Part shown: in pieces, positions 56,482 to 64,000 of the stretch
Numbering within the stretch: position 1 is the stretch's first letter
Layout of the letters: every line of letters starts with the position of its first letter
Notes under the pieces: model-generated
Seen by the model: the letters and a program-made list of their open reading frames with translations, nothing else
The model's database searches: none
Told to the model about the DNA's origin: nothing
Source of the DNA: Anadara kagoshimensis
Taxonomy: Eukaryota; Mollusca; Bivalvia; Arcoida; Arcidae
Assembly (NCBI GenBank): GCA_021292105.1
Contig: CM037869.1
Location: forward strand, 50,093,234-50,157,233
DNA length: 64,000 nucleotides
Direction: 5' to 3'
Program-made: the position numbers and the translations under genes

Positions 56482-56714
56482 CGGTACTGACCTGTCGAAA
56501 GTTTGACATCCAGCTAACAAAAATGGAGTCGCAGCTCGTGTGCCGAGTGTCCAAGATATGAACAGCTACTAGCTAAAAAGCTGCCAGGAGATAGATAGCA
56601 GCTACCAAAAAGCTGTCAATGTATAGATATCGAGGGGCAGATACAGATATAAGCAGCAGATTTGGTATTAATTCGTTAGCTAAGTGTTAAACTTTCGACA
56701 GGCCTGTACCGTAC
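56482..56714. mobile_element. Family A MITE, well preserved
   Basis: Left TGACCTGTCGAAAGTTTGAC, interior AGATAGATAGCAGCTACC, right AAGTGTTAAACTTTCGACAG then GCCTGTACCGTA. Confidence 0.88.
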
Positions 56715-56715
56715 A

Positions 56716-57235
56716 CTCCTGACGAGGAAATCAATTTTTAGTGTTATTGTATATTATACTGACGATATATACTTGATATTGTGTTGTTATAGATTTTTAT
56801 TATCAGTAAACATTGTTTTATTTTACTTCTCTAATCGCTCAATACACCTTTATAAAATCAAGTATCTTTAGAAATATGAAATCAATTTTTCACATAGAAT
56901 TTTAAACCTTCTCTATAGTGTCAAGTCGACTAATTCAAACAATTATTTGTCGATTAGGTGTTTTACCTAGGTGAGTCGCCAAATGTTAACATGTTTAAAA
57001 CTGTTAATCGAACGGCAGAGAAAAAAAGCTTGCGAAATGTTTCTAAAGTGAGAAAAAATGTCTTAGTTTTCTAGGCATTGTATCCAAAAATTTAAAGTAG
57101 TTGAAAATCTACTAGCTTAATGCTCAATTGAGCTGGGCGCTCTAGAGCGCTTCGCCTTATTTCAATTCGTTTTCTCACAGTCGTTGGTTATATGGTTATA
57201 TCTTGGGCACTCCGATATCTTCCATCATTCACGTG
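56716..57235. other. Unassigned spacer
   Basis: No supported gene or repeat. A short GC-rich palindrome-like GCGCTCTAGAGCGC is at about 57138. Confidence 0.3.
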
Positions 57236-57239
57236 ATCA

Positions 57240-57605
57240 CTGCTATAGCTTAATTAGTTAAGCGTTCGTACTGTATGTGAGAGGTTGATGGGCTCAAGCC
57301 ACGGTCGGGTCTGACCAAGACTAGAAAACAGGTAGTGTCTGTTCAAATCAAAGCACTCGGCAATAATTTGAAATGAAAGTAACAAGGGTCCTTTGGAAGA
57401 AACATTACAAACCGATGCCCCATGCATATGTCACGGCTGGCGTGTTATGTTAAAGAAACCTTCTTGCACATTGCCCTAAGCACACTGCCATGGTTAAAGT
57501 TTCATTTACTTCACCATTAGCTGGTGATGTCTCGATATAAGTTAAATATTCTTGACTGGGACGGGAAAACCGCATTTAATCAATCAATCAATCAATAAAT
57601 CAATC
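57240..57605 (+). mobile_element. SINE-1 copy
   Basis: Head ATAGCTTAATTAGTTAAGCG..GGTTGATGGGCTCAAGCC, GGTCGGGTCTGACCAAGAC, tail GATGTCTCGATATAAGTTAA then ATATTCTTGACTGGGACG. It ends in (AATC)n: AATCAATCAATCAATAAATC. Confidence 0.85.
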
Positions 57606-57629
57606 ATCTCTGAACTGACAGACTGAATT

Positions 57630-57885
57630 AGCAGCAACCTTTGAAGCGCGCTTAGAGCAATTTGCAGGGAGTTCTTTAGCGTGACACGCTTACTATGACA
57701 CTGGCCATCGGTTTATAAGGTTTCTCACGAAAGACCCATTGACTTTCATTTTTAAATGCCAAATAATTCGCGACAGATCAATAACAACTTTTTATACTGC
57801 GATTTTAACCTTTAGCTGGTGACGTCGCGATATAAGGACATATTTTTGACGGGGGAAACGTAAAACCCTCCACTCAACGACATTT
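57630..57885 (+). mobile_element. SINE-1 fragments, rearranged
   Basis: Core complement pieces (GCAGGGAGTTCTTTAGCGTG) and a forward tail (GCTGGTGACGTCGCGATATA) lie close together. Confidence 0.6.
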
Positions 57886-57984
57886 TTTAATTGTCAAATA
57901 TTACATATTCACTCCACATATTTCATTTCCTTCGCTTCTTTACAACTATTTGTAAGCTTTTAATTGTTCTAGCTATTGTGTAGC

Positions 57985-58047
57985 GGTCTGGGTAGCTTAG
58001 TGGTAGAGCAGTCGCCTATAGTGCGGGTTCGATCCCTAATCCGACCC
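57985..58047 (+). pseudogene. Truncated tRNA-like sequence
   Basis: GGTCTGGGTAGCTTAGTGGT then AGAGCA and GGGTTCGATCCC form an intact D arm (box A) and T arm (box B). The ends GGTCTGG and TCCGACC can pair at six of seven positions, counting one G-T pair. The anticodon arm is mostly missing (about 63 nt instead of 72), so it cannot be a working tRNA. It is probably a SINE head or tRNA pseudogene. Confidence 0.65.
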
Positions 58048-58049
58048 TG

Positions 58050-58765
58050 CATTTTCTTCTTTATGTTGCAATTGTCAAGTGCGTTGTTTTGTTCAACATG
58101 TGCAACATTCAATTAACTTCGATATAGTTAAGAACGAAAAAACCTCAGTATTTTAAAAAATGTAATCGATGGAAGCACAGACCAAACGCCTGATCATGAG
58201 GACTGAGAATATCTGAGAATCCAAATTCTAATTAGGAATGTTTCAATGCTAGATCGATCTTTACCCTACTTATTTTTGTTAAATAGTTTTAAGAATGGTT
58301 TTACTGCACCAAGGAAATAATCATAAAATTATGTTGTAAATTGGAAAATTTTGCGTCAGTTAATTCGCGCGAATCTAATTTCAAAGTTTCGTGTAGTTGT
58401 AATTTCACGTTGTTAAATGGTGGACAAGCGCACATGCAAGTGGATTTAATCTGAATTAAATTTTAGCAAGGACTTTATTTTCGGGTCTTGAAAATAAAAT
58501 CACAGCAAGACTTTTCCTTTACACAGTTGTAATTTGAGTTTCATATCTTAAGACTTTCTCAGTTGCCCACATGTTTATTAACACCAGTTTATGAATTGTT
58601 TAATTTGTGTTTTTTGATTTTTATTTTCTTTTATTTATTCATAAATATAGGTTTTTTGGCATTTTTAATTTTTTTTATCCCCTGTCTTTTAGAGAAAGAG
58701 GGGGGGGGGGGGGGGTCTTAAAATAGAGTTTTCGTTAGTCCGTCCGTCAGAAATTGCTGTCTGCT
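58050..58765. other. Unassigned spacer
   Basis: No supported feature except a G homopolymer of about 17 at 58700-58717, next to a TCCGTCCGTC word that recalls family H. Confidence 0.35.
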
Positions 58766-58774
58766 TTAATTTTC

Positions 58775-58908
58775 CAAAACCACGGGCACTCGCCCTCACT
58801 TCCCCGATGGAAGTTCACGTGTATAACCTAACTTGTCAGTTCCAAAGTTTTTACTTTGCTTCTGGATTGTGATTCGGACATGGATTAGTATGTTTGTTTT
58901 TTATTGCA
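58775..58908 (+). repeat. Family C copy
   Basis: CTCACTTCCCCGATGGAAGT, CTAACTTGTCAGTTCCAAAG and GTGATTCGGACATGGATTAG. Confidence 0.8.
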
Positions 58909-59199
58909 AAGTAACGACATAGATATGAGATGTACATATCGTTAATCCGAGTTGTATTGCTCATTTTCTTTGGAGTTATGACCCTTTAAACATAAGTGCA
59001 AATCAAAAAAAAAAAAAAAAAACATACTAGCGCAGGGTCCTAATTCACTGATTTGGACTGTTGATAATTGCAAATGTCCGCATTAGTAAATCATTATTGA
59101 CAGTGTGCCAAACTCAGAATCGCACATCGAGTTTAAAAAAAAAATAATTAAAAAATTAAATTAGTAAAATTTACCTTCATTTGCTTTGAACTTACAGAA

Positions 59200-59467
59200 G
59201 AGAATCAAAAGTTTAATATTGAGGTAACGAAATTGGTCGAAGCTTGGCGACCTGCCGAAGGTTTAATGTTGAGCTAACGACATAATACTAATCTTGACTG
59301 CCAAGTGGCCAAGCTATGGATAGCCGCTGGCCCAAATTCTCTCAAGAGGTAGAGGAAAATTGCGGAGATCTTGCTAACGAGGGGTCGGGTCGGGTCGAGA
59401 TGAGCTTCCGATCCGGAACTAATTCGTTAGCTTAGTATTAAACTTTCGAGAAGTCTGTACTGTGTAT
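59200..59467. mobile_element. Family A MITE with duplicated left end
   Basis: Two left-end-like words (AAAGTTTAATATTGAGGTAA at 59208, GAAGGTTTAATGTTGAGCTA at 59257) and one right end (TTAGTATTAAACTTTCGAGA). GGGTCGGGTCGGGTCGAG is a short internal expansion. Confidence 0.8.
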
Positions 59468-59478
59468 TGGTACGCAAC

Positions 59479-59479
<1 letters not shown>

Positions 59480-59509
<30 letters not shown>
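59480..59509. repeat. Poly-A tract (30 A)
   Basis: Uninterrupted A run about 400 bp upstream of the shared exon. Confidence 0.95.
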
Positions 59510-59510
<1 letters not shown>

Positions 59511-59679
59511 AAGGGGATTCTGCCAATGACTAGTGTTTGGTGCACAACGCCACAGATTGGTTGTTTTTAATCACAAGGGCCCAAAATACCAGAGTATTTA
59601 TCTTGCACTTTCCAATATATTCCAACAAAATTTCGACCTGAGATAAAAACCTTGGGATATTAAAAATAGAAATTTTGAT

Positions 59680-59866
59680 TAACAGTCAAACCAGTTTATA
59701 AAGGTCACCCAAGTAAACCAGCAAAAGTGGCTTTTTATGAACAAGTTACCCTTATATACAGGTTCAAAGAACATGAACAAAGAGCAATGGGGATAATATT
59801 TTGCTGGCCTTTAAAATCATATTGCCTTAAATAGAGGTGGTCTTTAAGACAAGTTCGACTGTATCT
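59680..59866. mobile_element. Family B MITE
   Basis: Left CAGTCAAACCAGTTTATAAA, right TTTAAGACAAGTTCGACTGT. It ends only about 45 bp before the acceptor of the shared exon. Confidence 0.8.
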
Positions 59867-59910
59867 GATTTCTACTATTGTTGATTAACGATTTATTTTT
59901 TCTGTTTCAG

Positions 59911-60035
59911 GAGAGAAAAGAGACAGAAAGCTATGGATGCCGTACATGAACAGATAGGTCCACTCCCAACAGAATCTCCGGCAACAAGAATCTGGACTTT
60001 TCTTCTAGACGGAAATCCATACAGTATTGTCTTTT
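59911..60035 (+). CDS. Shared internal exon, possible voltage-gated K+ channel pre-S1 region
   Basis: TTTTTTCTGTTTCAG at 59896-59910 is a strong acceptor. The 125-nt exon gives one base to the split codon, then 41 codons and one base, and ends at TTTT|GTGAGT. The peptide starts REKRQKAMDAV and continues ..GPLPTESPATRIWTFLLDG, then NPYSIVF. It accepts E1, E2 or E3 in frame. The R-I-W-x-[FL]-[LF]..[DN]-P-Y-S pattern, preceded by PLP nine residues before Trp, resembles the linker immediately before the first membrane helix of Shaker/Shaw-type Kv channels as I remember them. In those proteins a T1 domain of about 100 residues precedes it; nothing like T1 is encoded in this window. The match is short with a two-residue insertion, so another membrane protein is possible. 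Coding exon 0.8; Kv identity about 0.3. Confidence 0.78.
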
Positions 60036-60585
60036 GTGAGTATCCGATATTTTAAGCATTGTCCATTCAACGATATTTTCTCCTTTTTATAAAGCAGCAG
60101 AATAAATTTTAGATTAAACATTGTCGATTTTACGATATTTCCTGCTTTTTAAAATACACCAGAATCAATTTTGTAGAACTGACAAAATGTGGAATGACCA
60201 GTGTTATACAACATACATATTGCAGTAAAAAATAAGGCTATCCGTGCCGTGAAAAAAAGCAAATTCAAATTAGAACTGTCTCTTGAGAGTCAAATACTCG
60301 AACCCCAAAATTTACACATAACATCGAGGGTTTAATGTTTTCCTGCGACCTTGACCATTCCTGTATTACATTGGTTCAAGGTCAGGACAAACCTTTGGAC
60401 CATAACAATTATTTATCTGAAGTTTTATAACAGTCGTCTAAAGCAATCATGAGATATGGTCCGGGCACGATTTTACACGAATGGACAGACAGACAGACGG
60501 TCAGACAGACATGGTGATTCCAAGATACCCTCGTTCAAACTAGTTTACTGGGTATTCTAAAGATAAATCAAGTACAAACGCACAG
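60036..60585. repeat. Intron start and CAGACAGACAGAC-containing repeat
   Basis: 60036-60280 is plain intron with a short internal repeat (TTGTC(C/G)ATT..ACGATATTT). 60280-60560 carries GACCTTGACCATTCCTG, GAGATATGGTCCGGGCACGA, GACAGACAGACAGACGG and ACATGGTGATTCCAAGATAC, a repeat probably related to that at 38.84 kb. Confidence 0.55.
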
Positions 60586-60589
60586 TCCC

Positions 60590-60870
60590 AGTTGAAACTA
60601 GAAAAACTGTGAGCCACAAGCTCACAAAAAATACCTCCGCTCCCCATCATAAAAAAATCCATTGGATCAAATTTTTAAATAGAAAGTACACATCTACATT
60701 ATATCACAAAGATTGTGTGAAAGTTTCATGAAAATCCATGGAAGGGTTTAGGAGGATTTGCGGATAAGAGATAGGTACCCTAAGGTGTAACGGAAGGACG
60801 GACGGACACACGGACGGACACCCCTATCACTATATACCCCCCCACTTTTTAATCGGGGGTATAATTACAT
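60590..60870 (-). repeat. Family H repeat
   Basis: CTGTGAGCCACAAGCTCAC, GTGTGAAAGTTTCATGAAAA, GATAGGTACCCTAAGGTGTA, GGACGGACACCCCTATCACT and TATATACCCCCCCAC: the reverse of the copy at 19.66 kb. Confidence 0.85.
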
Positions 60871-60884
60871 AAAGGTAAAAACTT

Positions 60885-60970
60885 TTCAAGTGGCAAATTG
60901 AGGGAGGTGAGACCGGTTGCTTTGGAATAGTAAGTGCATCCTGTCTAGCTAACTACACCCGTTAGATCAT
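60885..60970 (-). repeat. Family C fragment
   Basis: GGGAGGTGAGACCGGTTGCT, CATCCTGTCTAGCTAACTAC and ACCCGTTAGATC. Confidence 0.6.
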
Positions 60971-60974
60971 GTTT

Positions 60975-61790
60975 CCTAGATAATTTAGTAAACTGTAAAC
61001 CTATTTCAAAAAGGTCAATCATTTTCAATGTTAAAATATTTTGAAAAGAAAGTTTTGAGGTTCAAGCAATATCATTATTAGATAAATGACGAACTAGTTT
61101 TATGAATAGGATTAGATAGTCTTAAATATATTTAATATACAAACAAATACTACGAAAAATCTTCAATTGAATTGAATTGAATTTAATAGATACAATTTTG
61201 ATTTTTTCATGCGATAGTTCAAACTGTCATGTACAACATTTGAACGTTGTGACATAATGTATTTGAAAGTAGCATATGGTAATTGTATTAGGAGACTGAC
61301 CTGCGCTACATTTGCATTTTAATGAAGTAATGCTTTCATAAATAACACATATAACTTCCACAATACTTTATAAATTATATATTACCAAAGCCCCAATGCT
61401 GCTATTTTTCACAAAAAAACAATTCCACTAAATTTAAAATTGAAAATCACATATTAGCCCACGAATATTTATTATTATTCTATAAGTCCTCATAAATATA
61501 TAACAGCCTAATTGATTGCACTTTGAAAATGCCGACAAGGTCACATGTTGGTAAGAGTATAAAAGACTATCATCTAACATTTAATATTTACTTTTATCCT
61601 GTCTGATCGTAATTATGCAGACCTCTCCTAACCATCAGGAAGTGAATGCTCCGTGGTAATGGATTACATAAGTTCCACTTATCCAATTCTTGTTTTTTTA
61701 CGGATTTCATTTCGTCGCTATTTCGTTATCACGTGACTGTTGGAATCGCAGTCATGTGATAAGCGGCAAGCGAACACACCTTAATCTTAA
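60975..61790. other. Unassigned intron sequence
   Basis: Nothing named. A near-palindrome TTATCACGTGACTG / CAGTCATGTGATAA lies at about 61727-61763. Confidence 0.35.
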
Positions 61791-61794
61791 CTAA

Positions 61795-62015
61795 ATTTGA
61801 TGCTAGTTAAAATTTAAATATCTAAAAAACTAAGGAATGCTCCTCATACGAAATACTTCCTTAACTAAATTTGGTAAAATATATTTTGGTCTTTTGGGTA
61901 TCTTTTTAACATCTTGGAAGAAATTCTAATTTCACAATTTTGGTCCAAGTACTGCTGATGAAGAATTGTATTTCAAAACGGCGGTCGAGTGCTGTAAAAT
62001 TAAAACTGTAAAATT
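61795..62015 (+). repeat. Family D copy
   Basis: CTAAAAAACTAAGGAATGCT, TTGGTCTTTTGGGTATCTTT, TTGGTCCAAGTACTGCTGAT and CGGTCGAGTGCTGTAAA. Confidence 0.8.
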
Positions 62016-62019
62016 AATA

Positions 62020-62635
62020 AAAAATTAATATATAATTATGTATAGTAAAGGTGCATTGAACGATGCCTTTTGAAAATTTTGACACCTTGTTAAGCGCCAT
62101 ACTATTTTGAAGTACTAAAACTATTCCCTGTATCAAATGCTCCCTCGGTTTATAAATTCATAATTATTGTCAACAATCTTGCAAAAACCCAGAGAACAAA
62201 TGGTGGCGATGAATCGAGGTTTTGTTGTATACTTACAAAGATTGCGCGGTAATTTTCACAAGCAACTAGAACTTTTTTGTAAAACTAAATCATATATTTA
62301 AGAAACAGAAAAAGTTATGGCTTGCCCAAATGATGTCATAATGCAAGAAAATGATAAACACAATTTTGACAAACGTCATAATTTCTAGCGTGCCTGGATG
62401 TCATTTTCAATACATTTTATCTTCAGTATCTATCAAGAATGTTACCCTAATATACAGTAAGTTTAGAATCTTTGAACAAAGTATACCTTGATCAAGACAT
62501 TTTATCAAAGGTTGTCAAAATGTAAACCTATTTAGTATCGAATCATTTTTGTTCCCGGTGTCTAATTTCGTTATTATAAGAAAATATATATCATTTTGTT
62601 GGTCGATTAATTCGTGACTTAATCAAAATGTAATT
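62020..62635. other. Unassigned intron sequence
   Basis: No supported feature. Confidence 0.3.
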
Positions 62636-62639
62636 TACT

Positions 62640-63225
62640 AATTATTATCAAAAACAAAAAACCCAATCCATGTCAAAATCGCAATCCCAAAGCAAAGTAA
62701 AATAAATGAAGTTGGGCGAATTAAGACAAGCATGTTATACATAAGTAAATGTTTAAACGGTAAAAACGTATAATCAAAAACAGACACACTATTCCATGCC
62801 CAAATCCAAAGCAGAGTGAAACTGAAAAACATGGAAGTGAGGGAAGTAAGTCGGATGTTTCAGAAGAGTAAGCGCCCCCTATTTAGCTAGTAGGTACACC
62901 CGCCACGTTTGTAATAAAATTGAGAATGAAAGGAACATGGTACTCTTGGTTGTAAAATGTAACATGTCAAAAACAAACATACTAACCCATGTCCGAATCA
63001 CAATCCATAAGCAAAGTAAAATCTTTGGACCTGACAAGTTAGGTTAGACACGTGAACTTCCACCAGGGAAGTGAGGCCGAATGCTCCGGAAGGGTAAGCA
63101 CCTCCTGTTTAGCTAGCTACACCCGCCACTTGTGTAATCAAAATTGTGTGAAAGGAACATGGATTTATGAGACGTCAAATATACCCAGGGCAATCCTGGA
63201 CACAGAGACATCATACTTATCTTAT
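62640..63225 (-). repeat. Two family C copies in direct tandem
   Basis: The first (62640-62960) contains a doubled CCATG(T/C)C..AAATC(C/G) unit and CGCCCCCTATTTAGCTAG. The second (62965-63225) is complete: ACTAACCCATGTCCGAATCA, GACACGTGAACTTCCACCAG, CACCTCCTGTTTAGCTAGCT and GGCAATCCTGGACACAGAGA. The frames here (62638-63336) are translated repeat. Confidence 0.8.
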
Positions 63226-63494
63226 AAAGGACTTTTATCAAAGCTTTTCGTAATGTCAATAAATGTCGCATGGCCAGTAAAAGATAAAAAGGAAAGTAGA
63301 ATATACCTTCCATACAGAAATAAACACTACATTTAATATTTCATAATACTGTAGTGAAATAATCCATCAAAATTAAGTGTTTAAATCCTTATAGGAAATT
63401 ACATTAAATTGACGTCAGAATGACAGGATATTGCTTACGGATATAGGTATGTGGATTACCTGATATAGAAGACACACAAAAGGGACATTAAAAT

Positions 63495-63595
63495 AATTAT
63501 AATCAAATTATTTTTACGTTTATTTTCACTACAACTAATATAATCAAATTATCCTTACGTTTATTTTCACTACAACTAAGATTTTATTACCATTA
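63495..63595. repeat. Direct duplication of about 50 bp
   Basis: ATATAATCAAATTATCCTTA then CGTTTATTTTCACTACAACT repeats AATTATAATCAAATTATTTT then ACGTTTATTTTCACTACAAC. Confidence 0.8.
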
Positions 63596-63599
63596 CTAC

Positions 63600-64000
63600 A
63601 GCAGTGTTGACAAGTATGAAATCTCTGTGTCCAAGGTTGTCCTGGTTATATTTGATTACACGTTATTCAATCTTTCTGCCTGAATAAATAATGGATTGTT
63701 TTGGTTTCTACAAGTGTATGTTGGATATTTAAAATAAAAAACAACCATACAAATCTATGTACAAATCAAAATCTTAAACCAAAGCAAACATTTGAGTACT
63801 TGCAAATCGAAAGGAATAATACCAATAAGTGCCCGAATCAAATTCCCAAAGCAAAAACTGGGTTGAAAATTGAGTTAAACAGAAACATCCCCGCGTGTGG
63901 TTGAGTGATCCGAAATGGTAAGTACCCCAGATTAGCTTGCTGCAATGGCCACGTGTTACTTCTCTGGTGGAAGTTGAAGAGCTTAACCTAACTTGTCAGT
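63600..64000. repeat. Family C pieces in both orientations
   Basis: AAATCTCTGTGTCCAAGGTT (plus), then CAAATCTATGTACAAATCAA and CAAATCGAAAGG.. units (minus, 63720-63870), then CTTCTCTGGTGGAAGTTG and CCTAACTTGTCAGT (plus) at the window edge. Confidence 0.6.

Noticed and set aside
57985-58047. Functional tRNA gene
   Set aside because: Box A and box B are good but the anticodon arm is largely deleted, so it was listed as a pseudogene.

Overview
The window reads as non-coding-rich animal DNA, most likely from a bivalve or another lophotrochozoan mollusc. It is AT-rich and has no long open reading frame. It has GT-AG splice sites with intron-scale spacing and a dense mix of tRNA-derived SINEs, MITE/foldback elements, a dead mariner, a truncated LINE tail and minisatellites. 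The mollusc assignment is an inference from repeat types (for example a GAGGCCC..GGGCCT..CTCACCTGA element that I associate with bivalve genomes); no marker gene confirms it.

The only protein-coding signal I trust is the 5' end of one plus-strand gene. Three short exons (E1 14735-14817, E2 34641-34723, E3 50394-50473) each begin with an ATG preceded by an in-frame stop. Each encodes a related 26-27 residue basic, helix-prone N-terminus and ends at a canonical donor in the same phase (CA|GTAAGT or CA|GTGAGT). All three can splice in frame to a shared exon (59911-60035), which encodes ..PLPTESPATRIWTFLLDGNPYSIVF and ends at a TTTT|GTGAGT donor. I read this as alternative promoters and first exons of one gene whose remaining exons lie beyond the right edge. 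The RIW..PYS stretch resembles the linker just before S1 of Shaker/Shaw-type voltage-gated K+ channels, but no T1 domain is encoded here, so that identity is tentative. Two weaker first-exon candidates (34362-34408 and 44303-44340) fit the same phase.

The rest is intronic or intergenic DNA filled with repeats. Family A is a TA-flanked foldback MITE with ends CTGTCGAAAGTTTAAC, in about 20 copies. Family B is a MITE with ends CAGTCAAACCTG. Family C carries AACTTGTCAGTTCCAAAG and the complement of CACCTCCTGTTTAGCTAGC. Family D carries GGCCGTCTAGTGCTGTAAA. Family F has ends AGGTAAACAACTTTGACC, family G has GGGCGTAGCTGAGCAT, and family H has ACTATATACCCCC. SINE-1 has a tRNA-like head and a tail with CGATATAAGTGAAATATTC; SINE-2 has a tRNA-like head and the tail TTAAGCAACATTCAACCAAC; SINE-3 has a Leu/Ser-like tRNA head. 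Several nested insertions give clean relative dating: mariner in D, SINE-2 in A, C in D, a GGCCC element in SINE-1, and an unnamed repeat in SINE-2.

Layout: 1-14.3 kb, SINEs, families A and B, a LINE tail and a TTAA-flanked MITE; 14.7-16.4 kb, E1 followed by a degenerate ~150-bp tandem array; 17-30.7 kb, repeats, a 250-bp tandem array and the mariner; 31-34.3 kb, a ~650-bp tandem array ending just upstream of E2; 35-50 kb, AT-rich DNA with families C, D and F and a ~100-bp array before the 44.3-kb candidate; 50.4 kb, E3; 55.6-56.4 kb, a 110-bp minisatellite; 59.9 kb, the shared exon; 60-64 kb, intron with families H, C and D. Most small ORFs are chance frames inside these repeats.
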